A stretch of 39,774 nucleotides of DNA from a virus: positions 1 to 39,774 of the IMG/VR virus record IMGVR_UViG_3300030385_001667. One strand, written 5' to 3'. The notes beneath the pieces were generated by a model. That model saw nothing but the letters and a program-made list of their open reading frames with translations, was not told the DNA's origin and made no database searches. Position 1 is the first letter of the stretch; the number at the start of each line of letters is the position of its first letter. Below are positions 19,379-27,674 of the stretch, piece after piece. Both the position numbers and the translations under genes were made by a program.

Positions 19379-21338
19379 AAATATAAAAGCGATTAATGAC
19401 GCTTGGCTTAATCTTAAAGTAGATGAGTCAAAAATAATCAATCCATTCAGTGTTCAAACTGAGGAAGAATTTACAACCAAGCTAACGTGGTTGATGACCA
19501 CTCCAGAATATTTCTCATTCATTTGCAAGGAGATGTTCAATATAGATCTTCTTCCCACTCAATCTTTAATGCTTAGAGAAATGTGGAATAGAAAGTTTCC
19601 AATGCTTATAGCCAGTCGTGGTTTTGGAAAGTCTTTTATATTATCTGTCTATGCGATTCTTCGTGCTTTATTAATGCCGGGAAGAAAAATTATTATTGTT
19701 GGTGCCGCTTTTAGACAGTCTAAGATTCTTTTTGAATACATGGATGGAATATGGAGAAATTCTCCAATCTTGAGAGATGTTGTTGGTAGTGATGGCGGGC
19801 CTAGACGTGGTGTTGATATGTGTAGGTTGACGATAGGTGAAAGCACAGTAACATGCCTCCCCCTTGGCGACGGTACTAAAATTCGTGGTCAACGTGCCAA
19901 CGATATCATTGCAGATGAATTTGCATCTATTCCACGCGAAATATTTGAAAATGTTGTGGCTGGTTTTGCTGCCGTTACCGCCTCTCCAGTAGAAAATGTA
20001 AGAAGACTAGCATCACAAAAAAAGGCCATAGAGCTTGGAGAAGTAGAAAATAACGAGCAGACAATTTATGAGGGGCTTGGAAACCAAATCATACTTTCTG
20101 GTACTGCTTATTACGACTTTAATCACTTTGCTGAATATTGGAAAAAGTGGAAACAAATTATCCAAAGCAAGGGGCATCCTAAAAAGCTAGCCGAAATATT
20201 TGGAGGAGATGAAGTTCCAAAAGACTTTGATTGGCGGCAGTATTCTATCATTCGTGTTCCTTTCGAGCTTCTGCCAGAAGGATTCATGGACGCCGCTCAG
20301 GTGGCTAGATCTAAAGCCACTGTTCATTCTGGCATTTATCAGATGGAATTTGGAGCATGTTTTGCTACGGACAGTCATGGGTTTTTCAAACGTTCTTTAA
20401 TAGAAAGCTGTGTTGTTTCTCCTGAAAACCCGATTAGTTTGCCAAGCGGAGAAGTCAACTTTCAATCCGCAATTACTGGCAATCCAAATTGTAGATATGT
20501 GTATGGAATTGACCCAGCCTCTGAAGTAGATAATTTTTCTATAGTGGTTATGGAAGTCCACGAAGACCATAGCAGGATTGTTTATTGCTGGACAACAAAC
20601 AGGGGTAGACACAGGGAACAAATAAAAGCAGGGATCGCTGACGAAACAGACTTTTATTCTTACTGCTCTAGAAAAATTAGAGACTTAATGAAGGTGTTCC
20701 CGTGTGAAGAAATTGCATTAGATGCACAAGGGGGCGGTATTGCTATTATTGAAGCGCTACATGATAAAGACAAAATTCAAGAAGGCGAACTGGCTATTTG
20801 GCCTACTATCGACGAAAAGAAAGAAAAAGACACCGATGGTGAACCGGGACTACATATTGTAGAAATGGTTCAATTTGCAAAAGCTGACTGGGTTGGTGAA
20901 GCTAATCATGGATTGAGAAAAGACTTTGAGGATAAAACGGTTTTGTTTCCATACTTTGATTCAGCAACATTGGGCCTTGCCATATCTGACGATAAATTAA
21001 AAAGCAGAATATACGACACGCTGGAAGACTGTGTTATGGAGATCGAGGAGCTTAAAGACGAGCTTTCTATGATAATTATGATGCAAACCGTAAGTGGTAG
21101 GGATAAATGGGATACGCCAGAAGTTAAACTTCCCGGTGGAAGAAAAGACCGCCTAAGAAAAGATAGATATTCTTCTTTGATTATGGCGAACATGTCTGCA
21201 AGAAAGATATTGCGCGTACCGCCTCCCCCTGTTTATGATACTATTGGTGGTTTTGCAGGAGGAATAAAAGGCAAAACAGACGGCCCAGAATATGTGGGGC
21301 CAGCTTGGTTTACAGAGGGAATGAGGGATGTTTATTAA
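19362..21338 (+). CDS. terL: Terminase large subunit
   Basis: A 658-residue packaging motor. Walker A ASRGFGKS (84-91), Walker B IIADEF (182-187), C-terminal RNase H-like nuclease with YGIDPASE (about 384-391) and ALDAQGGG (about 459-466) supplying acidic ligands. It couples ATP hydrolysis to DNA translocation into proheads and cuts concatemers. The GTG at 19362 has GGAG 10 bases upstream; a TTG at 19335 in frame is less likely. It overlaps the ERCC4 gene. The late promoter for the portal follows 3 bases after the stop. Confidence 0.95.
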   Translation: MSNQTENIKAINDAWLNLKVDESKIINPFSVQTEEEFTTKLTWLMTTPEYFSFICKEMFNIDLLPTQSLMLREMWNRKFPMLIASRGFGKSFILSVYAILRALLMPGRKIIIVGAAFRQSKILFEYMDGIWRNSPILRDVVGSDGGPRRGVDMCRLTIGESTVTCLPLGDGTKIRGQRANDIIADEFASIPREIFENVVAGFAAVTASPVENVRRLASQKKAIELGEVENNEQTIYEGLGNQIILSGTAYYDFNHFAEYWKKWKQIIQSKGHPKKLAEIFGGDEVPKDFDWRQYSIIRVPFELLPEGFMDAAQVARSKATVHSGIYQMEFGACFATDSHGFFKRSLIESCVVSPENPISLPSGEVNFQSAITGNPNCRYVYGIDPASEVDNFSIVVMEVHEDHSRIVYCWTTNRGRHREQIKAGIADETDFYSYCSRKIRDLMKVFPCEEIALDAQGGGIAIIEALHDKDKIQEGELAIWPTIDEKKEKDTDGEPGLHIVEMVQFAKADWVGEANHGLRKDFEDKTVLFPYFDSATLGLAISDDKLKSRIYDTLEDCVMEIEELKDELSMIIMMQTVSGRDKWDTPEVKLPGGRKDRLRKDRYSSLIMANMSARKILRVPPPPVYDTIGGFAGGIKGKTDGPEYVGPAWFTEGMRDVY

Positions 21339-21340
21339 TT

Positions 21341-21351
21341 TGGTGTATAAT
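21341..21351 (+). promoter_or_regulatory. Late promoter L2 (TGGTGTATAAT)
   Basis: TGGTGTATAAT lies 3 bases after the terminase stop and 50 bases before the portal start. No TTGACA-like hexamer is at -35. Identical to the motif at 26894-26904. Confidence 0.7.
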
Positions 21352-21401
21352 CATTTAGATTAATTTGCCATCATTCCAATTACAATTCAATAGGTAGAAT
21401 A

Positions 21402-23639
21402 ATGCCCGACGACAACCCAATAAAAGATCAAGAAAAAGTACAATCTTTTGTTACTTGGTCTGATGAATCTGGTAAGCAGCAAGCTCTTTCTGATATAGCA
21501 GACAATATTGATGCTTATGATGGTATCCAAAAGTCCGTGGCTTATAACCGCAGGTCTTTTCTTGATATAGAACCCAATCGCTCGGTAAGAACAAGCTTTA
21601 CCAGACATGATTATAACCGATTTCGTTCAGAAGAATCTGTACCTAAGCAGCAAAAAGAAGCAATAAAGCTGTGCATGGCTGCATATGACAAGGTTGGAAT
21701 AATTCGGAATGTTATTGATCTTATGGCTGATTTTGCGGGGCAGGGCATCACTATAGTCCATCCAAACAAGAGAATTGAAAAGTTTTTCCGCGCGTGGTTT
21801 AAAAAGGTTGGTGGTAGAGAGCGAACGGAAAGATTTCTAAATACGCTGTACAGATGTGGAAACGTGGTAGTAAAAAGAAGAACCGCAAAGATAAATAAGA
21901 AAACAGAAAAACAGCTTCGTTCGGTGGGCGATGTTGATATGAAAATAATTGATCTGAAAGTTAACAGAAGAGAAATCCCTTGGAAGTTTGATTTCTTAAA
22001 TCCTATGTCTATTGAGGTTATTGGCAATGAGCTTGCTACTTTTGTTGGGCAACCACGGTATGCCTTAAAAGTGTCTAAACTTGTTCGGGGTTTAACTAAT
22101 AAGGGAATTAATGGAGGCTCTCCTCAGCACAGAAATCTAACAGCCATGCTTCCTCCAGACATATTGCAGGCCATTAAAGATGGTCGAACTACCATACCAT
22201 TAGATCCAGAAAAGGTATCAGTACATTTTTACAAGAAAGACGATTGGCTAGTTTGGGCTAATCCCATGATTTATGCCATACTTGACGACATTATCATGCT
22301 GGAGAAGATGAAGCTAGCTGATATATCCGCTCTTGATGGAGCCATTTCTAACATAAGGCTTTGGAGCCTTGGAGATTTAGACAATAAGATATTGCCAACC
22401 AAAGCCGCCATTAATAAGCTAAGAGACATACTAGCGAGCAATGTCGGCGGTGGCACTATGGATCTTGTGTGGGGGCCGGAATTAAAGTTTACAGAATCCA
22501 GCACTCAAGTTTTTAGATTCTTGGGAAAGGAGAAATATGAGCCGGTACTTACAAATATATATGCTGGTCTTGGTATTCCTCCTACCCTCACCGGCATGGC
22601 CAGCACTGGCGGCGGCTTTACTAATAATTTTATTAGTCTTAAAACTCTTGTCGAAAGGTTGGAATATGGTCGTCAAATACTGGTCAACTGGTGGGATCAC
22701 GAATTAGAGATAGTTCAAAAAGCTATGGGGTTCAGGCTACCGGCCAAAATTCATTTTGACCAGATGGTTCTTGCTGACGAAGCCTCTGAAAAGAACCTGC
22801 TTATTCAACTCTCGGATAGAAACATTATTAGTTCTGAAACGCTCGTTGAGAGGTTTGGGGAAATTCCTGAAATTGAAAAGATTAGAATTCGTCGAGAAGT
22901 AAAAGACAGGAAGAAGGAATCTTTGCCGCAAAAAGCTAGTCCTTATCATAATCCACAACATCGCAATGATCTTGAAAAGATTGCTTTGACTAAGGATATG
23001 ATTTCTCCAGAAGATGTTGGTATTGTTCCTTGCGACGACACGGGAGATCACCCCCTTACCGACCCCCAAGATAGAAGAAGTGATGATGAAATTCAGGATA
23101 GCAAGGATGAAATAAGAGACAAGCAGGATGAACGAGATCAAAAGAAGTTTGATAAACAGCAAGAGAAGCAAAAGGAGTTTGATCCCACCGGAAGGCCAGA
23201 AGATGGAAGGCCAAAAAACGCAAAAGATAAAGAAAAAAGAAAGCAAAGAGAAGTGACCCCTAGAAAAACCGTTAAATCTTTTGATCTAGTTAACACTACT
23301 ATTTGGGCAACCGAAGCACAGTCAAAAGTGTCCGAATTTGTTAATCCAGCGATGTTGGCGCATTATGGAAAAGCTAGCCTCCGCTCTTTAACCAAAAGCG
23401 AGATGGATCAACTTGAACATTTAAAACTGTGCATTCTGTGTAATATAGAACCCTTTGTTGAGATTACCCCAGAGATTCTCAACAGCCTACTTAAACAACC
23501 CTTAAGGCTTGAGTCTAGTTTAGCAAAGATGCTTGCAAACCTTAAAGAAGACTTTCTTAATAGAAACGAAAGACAGCCAACCATTGATGAAGCAAGACAA
23601 ATCAATGTGTCGGGTTATGCTTTAAGTAAAACAGCTTAA
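21402..23639 (+). CDS. Portal protein
   Basis: A 745-residue protein, long for a portal. Core features: RNVIDLMADFAGQGITIVHP, FLNTLYRCGNVVVKRR (about 148-163), and LTGMASTGGGFTNNFISLKT (about 402-421), then the stem/wing helix with WWDHELEIVQKAMG. The C-terminal 190 residues include a highly charged disordered tract (DEIQDSKDEIRDKQDERDQK). Forms the dodecameric ring at the capsid vertex through which DNA passes. Position after the terminase and before the protease is classical. GGTAGAATA precedes the ATG. Confidence 0.92.
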   Translation: MPDDNPIKDQEKVQSFVTWSDESGKQQALSDIADNIDAYDGIQKSVAYNRRSFLDIEPNRSVRTSFTRHDYNRFRSEESVPKQQKEAIKLCMAAYDKVGIIRNVIDLMADFAGQGITIVHPNKRIEKFFRAWFKKVGGRERTERFLNTLYRCGNVVVKRRTAKINKKTEKQLRSVGDVDMKIIDLKVNRREIPWKFDFLNPMSIEVIGNELATFVGQPRYALKVSKLVRGLTNKGINGGSPQHRNLTAMLPPDILQAIKDGRTTIPLDPEKVSVHFYKKDDWLVWANPMIYAILDDIIMLEKMKLADISALDGAISNIRLWSLGDLDNKILPTKAAINKLRDILASNVGGGTMDLVWGPELKFTESSTQVFRFLGKEKYEPVLTNIYAGLGIPPTLTGMASTGGGFTNNFISLKTLVERLEYGRQILVNWWDHELEIVQKAMGFRLPAKIHFDQMVLADEASEKNLLIQLSDRNIISSETLVERFGEIPEIEKIRIRREVKDRKKESLPQKASPYHNPQHRNDLEKIALTKDMISPEDVGIVPCDDTGDHPLTDPQDRRSDDEIQDSKDEIRDKQDERDQKKFDKQQEKQKEFDPTGRPEDGRPKNAKDKEKRKQREVTPRKTVKSFDLVNTTIWATEAQSKVSEFVNPAMLAHYGKASLRSLTKSEMDQLEHLKLCILCNIEPFVEITPEILNSLLKQPLRLESSLAKMLANLKEDFLNRNERQPTIDEARQINVSGYALSKTA

Positions 23640-23664
23640 CGTTTCCAACAATAATTTTTCTTTA

Positions 23665-23675
23665 TGGTGTATATT
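23665..23675 (+). promoter_or_regulatory. Late promoter L3 (TGGTGTATATT)
   Basis: TGGTGTATATT is 15 bases before the protease ATG, with GAGGT between as the ribosome-binding site, so the leader would be under 15 bases. Differs from L2 by one base. It could boost head protein expression over portal. Confidence 0.65.
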
Positions 23676-23690
23676 ATTTTGAGGTAATAA

Positions 23691-25262
23691 ATGAAAATAT
23701 ATCAAAGCGAACTAGATTCGGGACTAGAAGAAGCTATTAAAGCAAGCGGCAGCGTGGCATACGCTTCCCCGGTGACCATATATATACCGAGCAAGAAACA
23801 AAAAGAAGACATTAGACAAATTATTTTTGCTCAAGAAGAAACGTTAGCGGAAGATAAAGACCAACTTGATCTTTATTATTTGAATTCTATTCTGGTTTCT
23901 ACCGGTTGGAATAAAAACGATGACGTTTTTGACACAAAAGAAACTTGGTCTGCTAAAGATACTCCGGTTGACAAGCAGTTCAACTTTATGCATGACGAAT
24001 CAGATATTATTGGCCATATAACAAGTAGTATTGTTATTGACGAAAATGGGCAAGAAGTAGAAAATATTGATACTATTAATAGGTTCGATATTGCAACAAG
24101 CGCGGTTCTTTACAATAGCTGGACAACGTCAGAGCTAAAAGAAAGAATGGAGAAAATAATTTCGGAAATTGAAGAGGGCAAATGGTTTGTTTCTATGGAA
24201 TGCCTCTTTAAGAATTTTGATTACGCCGTTATTACTCCCAAGGGAGAAAAGAAGGTTATATCAAGAGACGAAGCGTCCGCATTTTTAACTAAACATTTAA
24301 GAGCATATGGAGGAACGGGGGAATATGAAGGATATACCGTAGGAAGACTTTTAAGGAATATTGCATTTTCTGGGAAAGGACTTGTTAACAATCCTGCCAA
24401 TCCGCGCAGCGTGATTCTTAACGACGTTGACCCCTTTGAAGGTTCGCAAGCAGAACAAATAATTAACTCTAGTTTTAACATGGAGAATAAAGATATGTCT
24501 GAGGTTCTCAAAGAACAAGTAGACGAGCTTAAGGCTGAATTGGCTCAGGCTAAAAAGGCGCACGACGCCCTTAAAGCCGAAATCACTCAGCAAAAAGACG
24601 AAGAATTTCAATCGAAGATTGAAGCTTTTGAAGCTACTGTTTCCGAAAAAGACACGGCTGTTGCCGACGCTCAAGTTGCTGTAGAAGCTGCTGAAGCTAA
24701 GGTTGCCGAACTTGAAGAAGCAATCGCTAAGAAGGATGAAGAGTTGGCTACTGCCAACGAAAAGATCGAAGCCCACGAAGCTGAAAAGAGATTGTTTGCT
24801 CGTAAGAGCTTGCTTCTTGAGGCTGGTTTGGACAGCGAAGAAGCTGACGCAGCTATTGAAAGGTTTGCCGAAGCGAGCGACGAAATGTTTGAAGAGGTTG
24901 TTATCCTTATTTCTGCAAAGAAAAAGGGCGCGCTTCCTCCGTGGCTGAAAAAGGACGAAGACGACGAAGACGAAGACAAGAAGAAGAAGAAGGACGGCAT
25001 GTCATACCCCAAGAAGAAGGGTAGTGGCGAAGAAGCAGAAGTAGAAGCTGAAGAAGTAGAAGCTACCGAGGCTGACGAAGCCACGGAAGAAGAAACTGAC
25101 GAAGCTGAAACTGAAGCTGAAGCTGAAATTCTTGAGGATGTAGAAGAAGAAGTTGAAGCTGCCCTAGCTGATGCTGGCGACAATTCTGAAGAATTGCAAG
25201 CAAGCGTTAGTGAGTGGCTTGAAACTAACGTACTTCGTTCCACGGCAACTCTTAATAAGTAA
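23691..25262 (+). CDS. Prohead protease fused to scaffold domain
   Basis: A 523-residue protein. Residues 1-240 resemble phage prohead maturation proteases: FNFMHDES with His101, FVSMECLF with Ser168, then LRAYGGTGEYEGYTVGRLLR and FSGKGLVNNPANPRSVI. Residues 270-370 are a long coiled coil rich in Ala, Glu and Lys, followed by a very acidic tail, the usual composition of scaffolding proteins. The fusion lets protease be built into the prohead core and removed after assembly. An internal ATG with ribosome-binding site begins the scaffold part (24495). Confidence 0.88.
   Translation: MKIYQSELDSGLEEAIKASGSVAYASPVTIYIPSKKQKEDIRQIIFAQEETLAEDKDQLDLYYLNSILVSTGWNKNDDVFDTKETWSAKDTPVDKQFNFMHDESDIIGHITSSIVIDENGQEVENIDTINRFDIATSAVLYNSWTTSELKERMEKIISEIEEGKWFVSMECLFKNFDYAVITPKGEKKVISRDEASAFLTKHLRAYGGTGEYEGYTVGRLLRNIAFSGKGLVNNPANPRSVILNDVDPFEGSQAEQIINSSFNMENKDMSEVLKEQVDELKAELAQAKKAHDALKAEITQQKDEEFQSKIEAFEATVSEKDTAVADAQVAVEAAEAKVAELEEAIAKKDEELATANEKIEAHEAEKRLFARKSLLLEAGLDSEEADAAIERFAEASDEMFEEVVILISAKKKGALPPWLKKDEDDEDEDKKKKKDGMSYPKKKGSGEEAEVEAEEVEATEADEATEEETDEAETEAEAEILEDVEEEVEAALADAGDNSEELQASVSEWLETNVLRSTATLNK
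24495..25262 (+). CDS. Possible nested scaffolding protein (internal start)
   Basis: The ATG at 24495, in frame with the protease-scaffold gene, has GGAG 9 bases before it (in GGAGAATAAAGAT). The product, 255 residues starting MSEVLKEQVDELKAELAQAK, would be the scaffold coiled coil and acidic tail only. The arrangement matches lambda C/Nu3, where an internal start supplies extra scaffold. Supported by the Shine-Dalgarno and domain boundary, not proven. Confidence 0.5.
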   Translation: MSEVLKEQVDELKAELAQAKKAHDALKAEITQQKDEEFQSKIEAFEATVSEKDTAVADAQVAVEAAEAKVAELEEAIAKKDEELATANEKIEAHEAEKRLFARKSLLLEAGLDSEEADAAIERFAEASDEMFEEVVILISAKKKGALPPWLKKDEDDEDEDKKKKKDGMSYPKKKGSGEEAEVEAEEVEATEADEATEEETDEAETEAEAEILEDVEEEVEAALADAGDNSEELQASVSEWLETNVLRSTATLNK

Positions 25263-25286
25263 TATGTTTTTTAAGGAGACATTAAA

Positions 25287-25793
25287 ATGGCTTTAAAAGC
25301 AGATAGACATGAACTCGATGTCGACATTAGCTATTTCATGAATGAAACGGCTGAAAGAGGCCAGATCGTTGTTCTCAGTACCGTTGGTTCTGGGGCTGCA
25401 ATGGATCAGGCTGGAGCGTTGGTAACTGTTGCCGCTGCAACAACTACTAATATCCCAGTCGGAGTCCTGCTCAATGATGTGGTTAACCTCGACCTCACCC
25501 GCCAGCATATCAACTGGCACAAAGACGAAGTCCAGAAGGGCGGCAAAGTTAGCCTCCTGAAGAAGGGTTATATCGTCACTGATCAGATTGAAGGCGTGCC
25601 TACGGCTGGCGTTCTTGCATATCTTGATGATGCCGATACTGGTAAGTTTGCTGTAGCAGCTTCCGTAGCAGATACTAAGTACAGTGTTGTTGGTCGTTTT
25701 ATGTCCTCCAAGGACGAAGATGGCTACGCAAAAGTAGAAGTTAATCTGCCGCAAGCAATGAATAAGGCCGCTGCTGCTGCCGCCGACGTATAA
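25287..25793 (+). CDS. Probable head decoration protein
   Basis: A 168-residue protein starting MALKADRHELDVDISYFMNE, beta-rich with an Ala-rich end. Situated between scaffold and major capsid genes, behind AAGGAGACATTAAA, the usual site of a capsid decoration or stabilisation protein. The motif GVLLNDVVNLDLTRQHINWH and GKVSLLKKGYIVTD are typical of virion head proteins I associate with this position. It would bind the outside of the capsid lattice; assignment rests on position and composition. Confidence 0.7.
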   Translation: MALKADRHELDVDISYFMNETAERGQIVVLSTVGSGAAMDQAGALVTVAAATTTNIPVGVLLNDVVNLDLTRQHINWHKDEVQKGGKVSLLKKGYIVTDQIEGVPTAGVLAYLDDADTGKFAVAASVADTKYSVVGRFMSSKDEDGYAKVEVNLPQAMNKAAAAAADV

Positions 25794-25821
25794 AATTAAC
25801 CCTTAAATGGAGACTATAAAA

Positions 25822-26829
25822 ATGAGTAGAATGACTAAACCCGATGATCATTTTATCGAACTCATTCAGCGCTCCGGTAGCGCCGATAAGAATGAGGCTC
25901 TTGCTGCACAGCGAGAACTGGCGGTTGCTCTGGAAAGCCCCCTTCGTAAGGGTGTTTTAGTAGGCGACGTTCTTGATGGTATCTTTGAAAAGATCCAAAT
26001 GGCTCCCGGTTCTGCTGCTGAATTTCCACTTGATCTCTTGGCCCCCGGCACAGAGAACGATCATGTGGCTTACACTAATCCCGGTCACGGTCGTATTCCC
26101 GAACGTGCTGTTGAAGGCGATTACGTCATGGTTCCAACCTATACGGTTGCTTCCTCGATTGATTACCTTCTTCGGTATGCCCGCGAAGCCCGTTGGGATG
26201 TTGTGGGTCGCGCAATGCAAGTTCTCGAAGCTGGCTTTGTCAAGAAAATGAATGATGACGGATGGCACACACTGTTGGCCGCTGGCGTTGACCGAAATGT
26301 TTTGGTCTATGACGCTGACGCAGCCGATGGTCAGTTCACCAAGCGTTTGATTTCTCTGATGAAGACTGTTATGCGACGTAATGCTGGTGGTAACACTGGT
26401 TCGTTGAATCGCGGTCGTCTGACTGACATTTACCTCTCGCCGGAAGCCCTTGAGGACATCCGCAACTGGGGTATGGATCAGGTTGACGAGATTACTCGTC
26501 GAGAAATTTATCAGGCTGGTGACGATGCCTCTGCAATCACTCGCGTTTTTGGCGTGAACCTCCACGACATGGACGAAATGGGTGAATCTCAGGAATATCA
26601 GTTGTTCTTTGCTAACCAGCTTTCTGGTAGCCTGAACGGTACTGATCCTGAACTCGTAGTAGGTCTTGACCGATCTGCAAATGACAGCTTTATCATGCCT
26701 GTCAAGCAAGATGTTCAGATCTTTGAAGATGATGCCCTGCATCGTCAGCAACGCGCTGGATTCTATGGTTGGGCTGAAATTGGCTTTGCCGTTCTGGATA
26801 ACAGACGTATCCTGCTTGGTTCTTTCTAA
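25822..26829 (+). CDS. Major capsid protein
   Basis: A 335-residue protein, likely HK97 fold: an N-terminal helical arm, a region around NRGRLTDIYLSPEALEDIRN, and a C-terminal LHRQQRAGFYGWAEIGFAVL plus DNRRILLGSF. Between the decoration gene and the strong terminator at 26861-26890. GGAGACTATAAAA precedes the ATG at 25822, so the in-frame ATG at 25807 was rejected because it overlaps the ribosome-binding site. More even codon use and high GC compared with neighbours fit a highly expressed gene. Confidence 0.9.
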   Translation: MSRMTKPDDHFIELIQRSGSADKNEALAAQRELAVALESPLRKGVLVGDVLDGIFEKIQMAPGSAAEFPLDLLAPGTENDHVAYTNPGHGRIPERAVEGDYVMVPTYTVASSIDYLLRYAREARWDVVGRAMQVLEAGFVKKMNDDGWHTLLAAGVDRNVLVYDADAADGQFTKRLISLMKTVMRRNAGGNTGSLNRGRLTDIYLSPEALEDIRNWGMDQVDEITRREIYQAGDDASAITRVFGVNLHDMDEMGESQEYQLFFANQLSGSLNGTDPELVVGLDRSANDSFIMPVKQDVQIFEDDALHRQQRAGFYGWAEIGFAVLDNRRILLGSF

Positions 26830-26860
26830 GAATCGTAGGTTATACAGTCAACGAGAGAAG

Positions 26861-26890
26861 ACCGCCTCTATTTATAGGGGCGGTTTTTTT
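26861..26890 (+). terminator. Rho-independent terminator after capsid gene
   Basis: ACCGCCTCTA pairs with TAGGGGCGGT (one T.G), loop TTTA, followed by seven T. Late promoter L4 begins 4 bases later, so capsid and tail transcription units are separated here. Confidence 0.95.
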
Positions 26891-26893
26891 ATA

Positions 26894-26904
26894 TGGTGTA
26901 TAAT
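26894..26904 (+). promoter_or_regulatory. Late promoter L4 (TGGTGTATAAT)
   Basis: Identical in 11 bases to L2, directly after the capsid terminator and 38 bases before the next ATG. No -35 match (the expected position falls inside the terminator stem and T-run). Confidence 0.75.
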
Positions 26905-26942
26905 ACTATGGAATAATAGAAATGTAATTGGATTACTTTTAT

Positions 26943-27215
26943 ATGACCAAAAGAACTAAAACAGAGCTAACATCGCAAGTTAGCGGCCTATTGCCAGATA
27001 ATAATATTGGGGAAATTAGCCCATCAGACATTAGAAGTGTTTTTACAGACGTTGGTGACTCTTTGCTTTTTTGGGATAGCACAATACCAGCTAGCGCAAC
27101 TGAGGCTTGTGTTAAGGGTGAGGCAAAGTTTGCCAAAAACGCCGATGATATATACCACCTTTATGTTTGTGTAGAAACCAATATTTGGAAAAGAACAGAA
27201 TTAATATCTTTCTAG
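26943..27215 (+). CDS. Small virion-associated protein, 90 residues
   Basis: It starts MTKRTKTELTSQVSGLLPDN. The pattern LLPDNNIGEISPSDIRSVFTDVGDS resembles a segment also present at the N-terminus of the S74 fibre in this window (ITAKTIRNSMLHIVDS), a known N-terminal attachment-type motif of phage head or tail fibres. There is only a weak ribosome-binding site (GGAT). First gene after L4. Exact role unknown. Confidence 0.65.
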   Translation: MTKRTKTELTSQVSGLLPDNNIGEISPSDIRSVFTDVGDSLLFWDSTIPASATEACVKGEAKFAKNADDIYHLYVCVETNIWKRTELISF

Positions 27216-27233
27216 AAAGAGGAGACATAAAAT

Positions 27234-27638
27234 ATGTCAGCTATGTCAACATATCTCGAAAACAAGATCGCTAATCATGTTTTGAGAAATACAGCCTATA
27301 CGACCCCCGGAACTACCGTTTATGTGGGTCTTATTGAGTATTACGACGCCGCCGTTGTGGAAGCCGGTACTCTTACTCAAGAACCTAGTAGTGGTGCGTA
27401 TGCAAGAGTTCAAGTAACTACATGGGATGCTCCAAGCGATGGAGCAACACAAAATACTGGCGCTATTACTTTTCCAACAGCTACTGCTAATTGGGGAAAT
27501 GTGTCTGGTGTAATTGTTTCAGACCACGCTTCCGCTGGTAATGTTTTACTTCATGGGTCTTTGACTACAGCGAGAGACGTTAAAAATGGCGACGTTTTTA
27601 AGTTTAACGCTGGTGATCTAGATATCACATTTGCTTAA
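27234..27638 (+). CDS. Small structural protein of tail-fibre type, 134 residues
   Basis: It starts MSAMSTYLENKIANHVLRNT, then YVGLIEYYDAAVVEAGT, AYARVQVTTWDAPSDG, AITFPTATANWGNVSGVIVS and ends FNAGDLDITFA. This build (YLENK..HVLR..AYT.P.TVYVGL...ITFP.AT.NWG) is widely found in phage structural clusters next to fibres. GGAGACATAAAAT precedes the ATG. Presumed virion protein of the head or tail tip. Confidence 0.75.
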   Translation: MSAMSTYLENKIANHVLRNTAYTTPGTTVYVGLIEYYDAAVVEAGTLTQEPSSGAYARVQVTTWDAPSDGATQNTGAITFPTATANWGNVSGVIVSDHASAGNVLLHGSLTTARDVKNGDVFKFNAGDLDITFA

Positions 27639-27674
27639 AATCTCCGAACTCAGTTTTTAGTTAGGGGGATCGTT

